Below are positions 23,532-35,323 of a stretch of DNA of 64,000 nt, piece by piece. The stretch is from Paramecium tetraurelia (taxonomy: Eukaryota > Ciliophora > Oligohymenophorea > Peniculida > Parameciidae). Where the stretch lies: contig NW_001799522.1 of assembly GCF_000165425.1 (NCBI RefSeq), forward strand, positions 1 to 64,000, in the 5' to 3' direction. The stretch's first letter is position 1; each line of letters starts with the position of its first letter. Below the pieces are notes generated by a model. The model saw only the letters and a list, made by a program, of their open reading frames with translations. It did no database searches and was not told where the DNA came from. A program made the translations under genes and the position numbers.

Positions 23532-25415
23532 TCACCAATCCGATTTATCAATGGAATTATGACTAGATTAAGAGAAAGAGGAATCCTCACTTTCCTCTTC
23601 CATTTTTAATTCCTATAGATTTTCTAATTAATTTAGAGCTATTCATAATTTTAAGGATTACTTTATTATACATTATTAAAATTAACATCGTTTTCTATTT
23701 AAATTTAATTAAATCTTGGATCTTTAAAGTTTTTTTCAATCATTTCAAACAAAAATGGGCTACTGGCTTCAAAGAAATTTACTTAATATAAATTGCAAGT
23801 TTTCATCCATTTTTGTAACTCTTCTTTCATATCTAAAATAATTAAGACCCTTTGTTTAATATTTATAGTACCGATTTTTATTATCATGGAGCAAAACTTT
23901 TTCAATTAAATTATTAAAAAATCTATTTTTAAAATATTGCAGATTCATTGTTGATGTAATATTACTAGTTGGTTAATTCATATCAACCAAAATTAATCCA
24001 TTACAAAATTAAAAAGAATTTGTAGATTTGAATAATTTTTTTTTTGAAATTCCTTAATAAGTATCAAACCAAATGGCTCCTTCTCTCTATAAGGAAATAA
24101 AAATCTTTTAATCATATTTTGAATTTCCCCAAAATAGTATTTTATGTTTATCAATTTCTTTCAAAATATTTGGCTTTTAAGTCTCACAATATTCATGAAA
24201 TATTTTTACATCACTTAACTTTTTAAAAATCACTACAATACTATTTGGTATAACTTTGTATACTTTGATCAAAGTGTTATACAAACTTACCCATTTATCA
24301 TTTGATTATATATAAAAGGTTTAAAAATACTCGCTCTAATCAATTTTATGTTTAATTTAAATGTTATTTAGAAAATTATCCTAAGGGGAAAATTAAGATT
24401 GAGACGATATTATAATAGATTAAAATTTTAGTTTTTCTAGATGATCTAAAACATATTGTGAGTAATAATTAAGGTATAAATAAAGTGTAGTTTGTTTTTT
24501 ACTTGTATTCATTTATAATTAATAATTACCATCATAACCTTATTTGTTTTTATCCCATTCTTATACTATCTGGATAAATTTGAGCCAATCAATTAATGAA
24601 GTCAACTTCAAAGTATTTGACTCTTTCAAATAACTTGAGATTCTTAACAACTATTCTTAACAACTATTCGCATATTCGTTAAAAGATTTTTTATATTGTT
24701 TAAATTTATAACATTCCACCAATCTCTAAAGTATTTCTTATGATGTTTTTTCTTTTAAATAGTCAGAGAAACTTTCCATAACATTTCTTGATAGTTCGAC
24801 CCATTATGTATCCAAAATGGAAGTATCTTTAGATTTAAAATTATTAAACTAGTTTAATTCAACTAAGCTATTTTAGATTGTTTTTGTTGAAATTTTAGTA
24901 AGTCTTTTTTGGATTTAAAAACAAGGGTAATTATCAAAAATCAAGATTGAATTATTGAAACCTCCCTATCGACAGGAAAGCAAGTTCTCATAGGTTACAA
25001 AAATTAGGTTACAGTCTTATATTTCTGCTATGCCAGATTCATTCTTAAAGTAGTTAAATTTTGGTCGATATATAGTTTTTTGGAGATATCCTTCTGCCTA
25101 CTTCAATTAATTCTCTTCTGGGGAAGCATAAACAATTTTCAAGGTTTTAAATTGTTCTGAGTTCGATGAATTTTGTTTAAGACTCCCAAGCCATGCCAGA
25201 GATGAGCAGAGCAATGAAAGAACCCTTTCTTTCTGATTAGCATGTTCCAATCTATTATTAATTGAAATAATGTACAAAACTTTTTATTAATTTTAAAGTG
25301 TAGAAATGACCCCATGCATTAATTTTTCAGATGCCTTAACACAATTTTTTGGAGTCCATATTTCAACCTAGCATATTACACTTTTGTTCTGATCAAAATC
25401 GATATTTGGAATCAT
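23532..25415 (-). CDS. RAD3/XPD-like helicase-related protein with degenerate ATPase motifs
   Basis: About 612 residues after introns of 22 and 23 nt. The N-terminus aligns in layout with XPD/FANCJ/RTEL1 helicases: SEKLMHGVISTLQN, then where Walker A (ESPTGTGKT) should be it reads NNRLEHANQKERVLSLLCSS, directly followed by the family's LAW. Downstream, CNLIFVTYENLLSCRQG leads to ILIFDNYPCF in the place of the DEAH box. Domain 2-like sequence is present (SIVVIFKKLSDVKIFHEYCE; REGAIWFDTYQGISKKKLF, compare the family's GKxSEGIDF). The end is acidic/serine-rich (KMEEESEDSSFSQSS). The fold seems kept while ATP binding and hydrolysis residues are lost, so a structural or regulatory role is inferred. 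The assignment rests on pattern order only. Confidence 0.5.
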
Positions 25416-25913
25416 AATTTTTATAAATGAAATTATGTTAATTGAATTCCATAATTCTATTATTTGTATCTCATAATTTCATAATAAATATATTTTAACC
25501 ATTTGAATATATATACATTTGCGGTATAAGCAAAGTTTCTTCTTATAATTCAAACTAAAATTAAGAATCACTATTTAGGCAAATGATATTGATAATCAAT
25601 GGAATAATAGTTTTTAAGTGGTTTTCTTATAAAAATAGTGCTTTGATAACAAAATATCTAGCATTCAAAATTTTGGAGATCATTTCAAACTCTTTTTTAA
25701 CTCAAAATTTAAATTAAAAGGTAGTTTTAGTTAAAATATTAATATATAATATCGTTTTATAATATATTTTGTTGAATATTGAAAACTTTTATTGAAGATA
25801 AAGTAAGCCATATGTAATGATATATTTGTTACTTCGTAAAAAGAGAAATTTATTAATTGATAATAATCTAATTTCTATTCTTATAATAAATATATTAATT
25901 TAAGTTTTCAAGT
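25416..25913. other. AT-rich divergent spacer
   Basis: About 500 bp of very AT-rich DNA between two start codons. It is one of the larger gaps in this window. No ORF or repeat seen. Confidence 0.5.
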
Positions 25914-26749
25914 ATGTCCGATAACAACAGTGAAGAGAATTCAACTAGTAGTCGTGAAATCGACATTGAATATATAACAGTAAAATAAAGAATAATTCGT
26001 TTTTACATAGGCCAAACTATATGTTGAATTGGTAGATGTAAGAGATCCCAATTAAAATTATATTGAATATTTCCCAGAATTTGATTTGAGTAAAGTTTAA
26101 TAGGCGAGCGGAATCAATATCTTCAAATTGACAAGCAAGTTGAAAGAGTAAGGAATACAATTGGAGGGACGCACGATTTCTTATTATAGTTTCGATTGCG
26201 AAATGTATATAAATTGTGGATTGGATCCTGTTCATCACTCATATGTGATGCCATTATATGAAATTAAATAAACAAACTAACTGCGCATTAAATGCATTCA
26301 GACTGGGATTTCACTCATTCATTTAGTCATGTCTGAGGAGATGAATGAGAAAGTTAATAAAATGAAGGAGTAGGAAGGAAATGAACAATCATAATAATAG
26401 TAACAATAGGGATAGGAGAATTAGAAGCAATGTAGAAGAACAAAGGAGAGGAGAATTGGATACATCATTGAGAAAGTTTCAAGATGGAGGGAATATTATA
26501 ATGTAACATTAAATCAATATGTTTAAGGGTATTACAATAGATGGGGAGAGTAAGCGATTTACCCTTGAAGAAGCTGCTCAAAAAGTCAATATCTCTAAAA
26601 AGAGTTTAGATGATTACTTACTACAGATTCGATATGGTAGAAAATTCGGGTTTAATTTTAATGAACATAAAAATGAGAAAGTAGGAGTCTTAAGAGCATT
26701 TGTCAAGAAGAACAACTCATCTAAGAAGAAGAAGGTAAAATAAGAATGA
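25914..26749 (+). CDS. Ciliate protein with HTH-like C-terminal domain
   Basis: 259 residues after introns of 31 and 25 nt. It begins MSDNNSEENSTSSREIDIEY, continues with a mixed alpha/beta N-terminal domain (AKLYVELVDVRDPNQNYIEY, SYYSFDCEMYINCGLDP), then a Gln-rich linker and a basic stretch, then EKVSRWREYYN, GITIDGESKRFTLEEAAQKV and NISKKSLDDYLLQIRYGRKF, FNFNEHKNEKVGVLRAFVKK. I recall this last motif from many unnamed ciliate proteins; the NISKKSLDDYL part looks like a helix-turn-helix. The tail is Lys-rich (SSKKKKVK). Function unknown; DNA binding is a guess. Confidence 0.8.
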
Positions 26750-27247
26750 TTACCAAGTTTAAATTATCATTTAGTTTATTTCTATTCATAATCATTTTTA
26801 AATGCTTTACAAAAAAACTATATTTCCTTAATTATATTTTGAAAACGAAAAGTAGCTGATTAGTATAATTGTAAATTTTGCAATGTGTAAATATCTATTT
26901 TAAATTGTTTATCCATTCAATTAGATCTATGAATCAATTAGAAAATAGCATATTTTATAATAATTTAAATTTTAAGGATCAATGAACATTTTTGAATTGG
27001 ACTAACCTTATCAATTTACTATTGTTTTGTATAGTTGACTAAGTAGTAGTAGAATGGCCAAAGGAATAGATTGTGAAACTTAATTCAAGCATTTAATCTT
27101 AAGATATATTGTGATTAGTTGATGTTTCAATGAATATGAACTGAAATGTGGAGAGATGATGGAGAACAAGAGATATAATAGATTGAATATGAAATATAAA
27201 TGTAAAATATACATTAAACCTCATATCCGTTTTAATTATTTATAATA
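26750..27247. other. Intergenic region
   Basis: About 500 bp between two plus-strand genes. It is AT-rich with no convincing ORF, repeat or RNA structure seen by eye. Confidence 0.5.
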
Positions 27248-28463
27248 ATGTATAAGGTTATATTATTATGTTCACTTGTAATATTTGCAAGTAGTATGAG
27301 TGAGAGTGAAACACTGTTGTAAACACTTCAAACCAGTGAATTTGGAAAGACAATCATCCAAACCATATAAGTTCAATTGGAAGGTAATAGCAGTGTGGAC
27401 AAAATAATTGAATTGCTCACTTAAATGAAGGAGAGGATTAATGGAGAACAGGATACTGAAAGATAGAAATCAAGAGATCACACATAATTCTGTGATGACA
27501 AATACGATGAGATATTATTCGTTATAGATTCATCCGAATATTAATTAGCCAAAGATTAATAAACATTGCCACTATTCATTTAAGAATAAAAAAATAAATA
27601 GAGACAGTTGTTGGATAAATAAGAAATTGAAGATCGCAACAATTTACGCATTACTGAATTAACAGAGTAAAGAGATTTAACTAGAGTATTAAATACATGA
27701 TAATTAACATAGTCACAATATGAAGCAAGACGAGATGAATTGACTACAATGATTGGAGCATTGTAAGAAGGCAAAAGAATAATTAGTAAATTGAGCACGA
27801 AGAAGTGGGATCCTTTGGCTGGAACTTACTCGTTCCTTGAATTTTCATAATTTATGTTCAATGAATTGGAAGCACATTAAAAGTCTTTAAAAAAATAATC
27901 AAATGGAATTGGATTATTATACGACTTGCTTTTGGAGACTTCACAGTAAAATATAATTGTGATTCTTTAGAGATCCAGGAATATAAGCAAATTAACAAGG
28001 AGTTGCAAAGATTTAAGAGATAATTGATGAATTGATTGAGAGCATATTTGATCTTTTGAAGAAAGAACTATTGGAAGACAATGCAAGAGAATAAGACTAT
28101 TAGAATTAAAAGGAAAGAATAGTTATTTAGAACAGAAGATTGTAAGCAACTATTGCAACATTCAAAGCAAGAGTCTTAATAATTAATCAAACTATACTTG
28201 AATTGAATAACGATATTAGATTCAATACTGATGTAATATAATTGATTAAATGTAGAAATCTACTCTTCTGAGAAAACAAAAGGATGATTGGGAGAGAACT
28301 TGCGTTGATTATCACAATGGCTATGTTGAAGCTACTAAGATTAGGTATTTTGTACCTTATAAACCCTAGAACTTAATAAAGTGACATCTTAACAGAGGTT
28401 ATCCAAGTATTTAATAGAAACTACAACGATTTCCCAAGTTTAATTTAGAATATAACAGTTTGA
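27248..28463 (+). CDS. Trichocyst matrix protein
   Basis: 371 residues after four introns (27,686-27,712; 27,946-27,970; 28,233-28,255; 28,345-28,369), with an exact frame. A cleavable signal peptide, MYKVILLCSLVIFASS, is followed by SESETLLQTLQTSEFGKTII. Two heptad-rich helical segments follow, of the kind typical of this secreted crystalline-core family: LLTQMKERINGEQDTERQKS, FCDDKYDEI..., and later LRKQKDDWERTCVDYHNGYV with EATKIRTQQSDILTEVIQVF. The proprotein is normally cleaved in the secretory pathway and packs into the trichocyst, the defensive projectile of Paramecium. Many paralogues exist; the exact subfamily is not determined. Confidence 0.88.
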
Positions 28464-28475
28464 TTAATTTATTAA

Positions 28476-30109
28476 ATGAAAAATGATAAAGAGTTCTCTA
28501 TAAAGGAAACTGTCAATAAAAACATTGAACGTGTTTAGTTTCCTGCTTTCAATCAGCATAGCAGTTTGCTTGGTTGGTGTTCAATGAATTATCCTCGTGT
28601 ACTACAGAATCCATAATTTATGCCTAAACCAAAACCAAAAGAATATGATGACAATCTTGATTTCCTTTATTAGAAACGTAAAAAAGTATTACTCGTATAC
28701 ATAAATTAGGAATAATAAAATAATCAACTAATAAAGCCATTTACAAATTATCAGTTAACAAAAGAAGCTGTAATTCTTGAAGACATTGGTGCTCCTCCTC
28801 CAGGGTTTAAGAAGACTCTTAAGCAATTAACAACTGCTAATCCTGAATCAAAGGCCCTAATTTACAACTAAACATATAAAGACTACGATCCATACTTGAA
28901 TATTAAACCAATCAATAGTCAATTCAAATAAGAATAGAATGAAAACTTCACTAGAACCATTCGTCAGGTTGGCGATGTTGTGTACAATTAAACATATGAG
29001 AATGAAGACATAAGACACTTAAAGGTATTGTACTATAATAATAATTTAGAAATTGCCTAATTCAATACTTTCTGAGTAGAATCTATAGGAAGCCTTAAAT
29101 CCTAAGTTAAAATTCTTGAATTTGCATAATCATACTTGGTTGAAGATGGAACAAATAAGCAAGATTGGATACTTTGCTATCAATCTTGAAGAGTTAGTCC
29201 TATCTAATACAGAATTAGAGGATGACATCTTAATGGAATTAGCAAAATCATGTAGAAATTTAAAAGTCATTGATGTGTCATCATGTCCAAAATTGACTGA
29301 AACTGGAATCAGAAACTTCTTGGATTACACTTCAAAATATTTGCAAGGTTTCAAATGTGCCAGCAATTTATAATCTATAACTGATTATTCATTAGAGCCA
29401 CTATAAAATGCTCCCTTTTTATCGATAGTGAACATTTCGTTTTGTAATAATCTAACAAGTAATTTTACTAAATACCTCCTCTAAAGTGGATGCAGATTAA
29501 AAGAACTATAGATTGCGACAGTAGAAAACTTATAGGCAGATTTATTATCTGATCTAATTTCACGTTCAAAGGTAGATATGGAATATTTGGACTTGTCCTT
29601 TATTCCTACAAAGGACATTAGTGATTCAGTCATTTCTGCAACTTCCCTTTGTACGAATATTCATACTCTCATACTCTCAGGATCAACGAACATTAGTGAT
29701 TCATCAGTAGGTAGATTGAGTTCCTTACACAAACTAAAATAACTTAAATTGGGAGGAATCTAATATCTCGCTGACAATACGTTAGTATATATAGCCTAAT
29801 CATGCAATAAACTTGAGATGCTTGAACTTAACAATTGTAGCAAGTTGGGAGAATAAGGATTGGAAGGGATCCTCAAAGTAATTTCATTAATTAATTATCA
29901 AGGCATTGCCTCATCTACAGGTCATTTCTATTAATTTCACTCCTGAAATTTAAGATCCCTTTTTGTAAGAAAAAAGAAATGAGTATCCAAAAGTAAACAT
30001 TATTCGCACAATAAATAAAATGACAGATCCCAAGGATGATGGATTAAGAATGCCTCTTCCATTAGAAAGTGTGGTTATGTAGAGACCTAAAAAGAAAAAG
30101 AAGAAGTGA
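28476..30109 (+). CDS. Leucine-rich-repeat protein (AMN1/F-box-LRR type)
   Basis: 527 residues after two 25-nt introns. The N-terminus has MPKPKPKEYDDNLDFLYQKR and ILEDIGAPPPGFKKTLKQL. From about residue 200 come cysteine-containing LRRs: NLEELVLSNTELEDDILMEL, SCRNLKVIDVSSCPKLTETG, LDLSFIPTKDISDSVI, NKLEMLELNNCSKLGEQGLE. The end is a basic patch (QRPKKKKKK). This repeat type forms an open solenoid for protein binding, as in F-box LRR and dynein regulatory complex proteins. I see no F-box. The chosen ATG lies only 12 nt after the previous stop; an in-frame ATG at 28,584 is an alternative start with a more normal gap. Confidence 0.8.
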
Positions 30110-30154
30110 AATTATAATTAATACCTTCATATTAAATATGTTATATTCATTAAT

Positions 30155-33100
30155 TCATATTTAACTTATCAATTTCAACTACAATTATTGGATTTATTCA
30201 AAAAGCTTCTTCCACTCTTACTTCTGCATACATTTATATGGACAAGTTTGACAATGTGGACATTGACTCACTAATAGTGAATAGCAAGATGGCAATTGAA
30301 CAAAATAAGTTAACAACGATTTTATTTTATCTTGAATCTAAATTATATAATAAATATAATTACTTTTTTTAGGTCTAAGACATTTAAAATTGGTATTACA
30401 CTCACTTGGATTATGGATAGATTATTGATAATAATTTTCTCTAATTCTACTTTGAATTGATTATTAACTTGTATCTATCCTAATACTTTAGTGTCCTCTA
30501 AAATTTCGATAATAAATTAAATCAAATCTTTGAGCAATTCTTCATTGACTTATGATTATTTGTGGAGTAAATTCAGAATACCAATTGCTGATGATTTTTC
30601 TTATTTGATTAAGCCAGGTAATTACTATAAATTAGGCATAAATCCTTATTGTTATAAAAAATATCTTAATTTAATTTATCTATTAAATCTAAATGACATT
30701 TTAAATAGGTTCTATGCAATATTTAATAGATATTAATAAGTCTTTTCATTAAGTAACTTGATGTGATGATCCACTATATCTTGGATGATGTCAATCAACA
30801 TTAATTATAAGATGCATTTCAGAGTTAATTAATCTGAATTCAATTTAATTTGATTTTTAGGTAGATTTAAACTTAATAAGTCGTCAATGATTGATTAATC
30901 TAATTAGGCTGCCTCAAATAGAACATTTGGAGTTGTATTTTAAACCATTAGATCCAAAATTTGAATGGTCTAGTTCCAATCCAATTTCTATCCCTCCTTA
31001 ATAATGATCGATTTAAAAGTCATCACGCTTGTCTTTGCCAAATATTCATTGGTTTAGAATGTACTATTTAATAAAATTGTCGATATTTCATTGTAGGCTT
31101 CCTTGATGTCATGATCAAATACCAACTCCAATAGACTTTTATGAGCCATTTAGCATATTTCTTTCTTTGCTTTGCTTAAGGAGACAAATAATTCTTTCAT
31201 CATTCCCTTCATTATTTGTACATATTGATGTCCTTTTATGTTTTGTGTGTTTGATTTCAATATCTTGAAGAATGATTGGATTGCTTACTCTTAAATTTAC
31301 TACTGATTATTTTAGAATAAATTGCATATATGAGCTAATGATTGCATCCAAAATGCATAATACAAATTGTTGTCATGTTTCATTAATGATTCTACTGCAT
31401 TTTGAACAAACTCAATCCCCTTCAATAATACATGTTATTCTTCTCGATTAAAGAGAAATTAGAATGTTTAATCAATTTCATCAAAGATGTCTTTTAGATT
31501 GATTAGATCCTCACTGAACACTTTGTTTAAGACATCTATTGATATATTTACCAAAACTATCGATTCTTAAAGAGATTAATTGATTATCTTGAAAACTACT
31601 CTCCAACCACTCTTCAATTTATAATAACACATGTGAGCCAACATCCTCATACATGACAAAATAAACTCCTTTACTTCTGAAAATGATGTTTGAGCATAAA
31701 TCAATTCAAAAGGTTGTAAAAATTCCATTTAGAATTTAAAGTTGTTATGCTCGTATTGTTAAATAAACTTTACACTCATTTGTTTCAGTTGATCACAAGC
31801 ATACAAAGATATATCAGAATTGGAATGAATGCCAGCCGTTACGAAATGAGCCTTCAATAGATTCCAAATCTACATCCATATCAATCTTATTCTATCCATA
31901 TTAAAACTAGTCACCTCCACTAATCTCTATAAACTAAAGATCCTTGGTTCTGGCAATGTAATTTCATTGAGAGATACATCAATTAATGATTACAGGAAGT
32001 CCAATATGGTCCTAGAGTCCATATTACTTGTATTCTACATCACCTTATCAATGCTAGAAATTTCAATAATGTTTTGTATATTCTTGCTGATACTCTCCAA
32101 AGGTTCCTAAAGGATTTTCCCTTTCTATTTCTCATTAAGTAAATAATTAATTGAACTAATGATTTCCAGCACTGGTCTCCAATTATTCTTTAAAGCATTC
32201 CCATTTTTTATTGCTAAATCTATAATGCACTGCAGAGCCTTATAATTTTTTTATTTTAACTATTTGTTTTCCAAGGAGGCTAATTAGCATAACCACTATA
32301 TAAATTGTTGGCATAGATCGCAAATGCCCACCATGCTCATTAATTAGAGAGTGAAGGTTGCATTTTGCATAGCAATTGATATTATCTAAACATTTTCTGT
32401 TCTCTCAATAGTTACATTCAAATTAACAAATAAAGCTGGCCAAAATACTTCCATAAATAGTTTGATATAATCTATTCGAGGCATAAAGATATAGATTTTC
32501 TATTGCAACGATTTTCTCTCTAAATTCATCCAGTTGATTTGAGAATTCTACTACTTCTCAATACTGGAATGAATGGCTAAGGGTTCTTATAAGATTTAAT
32601 CATAACAATATCTCAAATACTCCTCTCCTAAATCTCTTTCCATTGATAATTTTGAAGATTTGCAAAATTGTTAAAATGTCATTTTCGTTTTGACAGACTT
32701 ATTATAGATATCAGTTTGCAAAATAATTAACAGATATGAAAACACATATGTCTCATCACTAGTCTTGAACACATCAACAGGATTGTCTTAAAAAAACTTC
32801 TGTGAAAATACCAACATACATCTATCCACTTATTATGCTTCTCCTGGCAAAGTAAAATAATTAAGATATTTCCTTAAAGCATCCACTATGTGATAGCCTT
32901 TAAAATCGATAGATTATGAGTAAATTTAAAATATCAATTAATGATTCTCCTTACTAGATCCAAAGAATTACCCCAACTACTCCTTATTAAAAGGATTATC
33001 TTGTAGAAATTAAGCAATTTAAGCATGACTAGATATTAAAATGATCAATACTTGTTTTCCTCTAGAATTCCTTAATTTATCAGATATTCTAATCCTTCTT

Positions 33101-34873
33101 TCCAATTAAGTGAAAATCTTTAGAGTCCTGTTAAGATCTATTGTTTATAGGTCAACTATTTTTCATGCCCTTATATATATAATTAAATTACTGATCAAAA
33201 TGTTCTATATTTTTAATCATCTTTTTTAATTAATCATGATTCTACTCCTCAATCTATTCTGAATTATACCCAGCAATACTATTGTTTTATTCTTCTTAAA
33301 CGAGTTTGATAAATTGTTGGAGATGTTTTTATATGATACTATTTGCAATGAGACAGCTATCTTAATTAGTCTATTCTCCCTATGCAATTTAGGCAACCTT
33401 TTCAAATAACGTTTAGACTAAATTCTTTCTTTCAATTACACAATCATGATTGGTAAACAGTTCCAATATTAACTTTGGATACTCAATCAATTAAAGCACA
33501 AAATCAAGAAAAGCTGATGTTTAATCACAAGGCAATTTATTAATGACAAAATCGAATATAATTTCTAATTGAACCTGTAAGAGATCTCTTGTATGGAGTA
33601 TTAGTAACGATAATATTTTGAATGTTGTACTTGATGTTCTTTTATTTTTCAAATTTAAACAGATCATATTGATGCAATTCTCATCAAAATTTAGAGACTA
33701 AATATGTAATGGATATGATTCAACAATAAATAGAATAAAATCCAAACAAATTTCTTTCTTGATATTTTTTTCCTTATTTGCTTTCGAACATAAATATTTA
33801 AAGATAATTTGACAATCATCATTCTTACTTTATTATCCACTTTACATTATCTTAATGTTTTCTATCATTTCGAAATGCTTCTTTTTACAGGGTACTGAAC
33901 AAACAGGTACTCTAGTATCTTTGCAAAAATAAGGGGCTGGCTGTCTGCATAAAATGCACCACCCAAATTTTCCTGATGTGATCCCATTGTCAACTACCTT
34001 AACTTCTATATAGTTTTTGTATTTTATGTCCTCTGCCTCCCAAGCCTAAGGAACAGATGCGATTGGGATGTTTGCCTATCCAGTTTTAATTCTTTCATTG
34101 TATAAGATAACATCATCGACCATGTGTCTCAAAGTGATGGACACATATTCAACGATGTCCCCGTCAGATATTGCTACTTCTTCTATCTCCTTGGGCTCGT
34201 CATAAAAGGAATTCCATGACAAGCCTTTGTTCAACATATTTTCCATATCAACTTTTACTTGACTATTATCATATACGCTCTTGATGGCCAATTTGATACT
34301 ATTCTTAACAGAACCCATTCCTAATTTATAGAGATGTAAATAGGTTTTAAGTGTGGACGATAGGGTCTCTCCACTGATCAACAATCTTTACTATTTAAAT
34401 AATGCATCTATGCATTTCACAATCAGATAATGCAAATTTTCATCTTACAATTTAGTGCAGCTTATTATGGACTCCACTATTGAATCTATGAGCATCCTAT
34501 CTTATTGCTTTCCCTTTTCAAATTCCAAATAATCATAAGAATAACCATCTATGAAGTTTTAGGATATCAATTTCTTAAAATAGAGGGAAATTATACTTCA
34601 AGGTCATATAGGCAGCATTCAGTGATTTTATTATGTTTGATATCGATGCAATACTTGTAGATAATGAAATACTTGTTGGCATTTGTAGCAAACCGATTAA
34701 CATCATTTTTTGTCTATTCAATTTGCTCTTATTATTAAAGTTTTAATACCTAATGATTTCTCAATCAATGTCTTAAGACTGACCATTTATTTTGGAAGGA
34801 GCTTCAGCAACTTATTCAAGGAGCTAGTTAACAATTCTTGATAAATAACATGACTGTCTTAATTTTAATTCAT
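30155..34873 (-). CDS. BIG-type ARF guanine-nucleotide exchange factor with Sec7 domain and zinc cluster
   Basis: About 1500 residues. The N-terminus is MNQNQDSHVIYQELLTSSLN. It carries a DCB-like region (GETLSSTLKTYLHLYKLG), a Cys-rich cluster absent from animal BIGs (GWCILCRQPAPYFCKDT, VPVCSVPCKKKHFE), and the HUS region (LILELFTNHDCVIERKNLV, TLFEKVAQIAQGEQ). The Sec7 domain follows: IAQFLQDNPFNKEQLGQFFG, IDFKGYHIVDALRKYLNYFT with LPGEAQQVDRCMLVFSQKF (the catalytic Glu is in PGEAQ), and YVFSYLLIILQTDIYNKSVK. Long HDS-type helical repeats follow. The protein ends CPHCQTCPYKCMQKQEWKKL. It should activate ARF GTPases at the Golgi/endosome to load coats. Short introns are present but not all placed. 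Confidence 0.88.
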
Positions 34874-35323
34874 TTTAATAATAAATATTGATATAACAAT
34901 AATAATAATGTTAATTTATATAATATCAATATTAGACAAAGAATTTTTAGTATTATTTAATATTTCAGACAAATCGATTAGATTTACTTATATAATTGTA
35001 CTCATACTTGATTGAATTAAAATTATTTTTGGACCTCCTATTTTAAGAATAGGCCAATATCTTATCAGAAATTTGTTAACATATTTAATTTCCACTTTAT
35101 AAAATCTTTTACTTATTACTGCTATTAATATGTTTTAATTTCATTAATAAAAATGACAATCCATTGTCTGAAAAAAAATTAGAATATTTTAATAAATAAG
35201 AGTTTAGAGAAGTCCTTTCTATTGAACGGTTTCACCTCTTTGATGATTCAATATAAAATTTTGACATATTCTAAAACTTTGGAGATTTGTAATCCTTCAG
35301 AATGTCCCAAAAAGATTTTTGTT
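34874..35323. promoter_or_regulatory. AT-rich divergent spacer before the giant gene
   Basis: About 450 bp between the start codons of the Sec7 GEF and the NACHT-WD40 gene. Very low G+C; no ORF or recognisable element. Confidence 0.4.
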
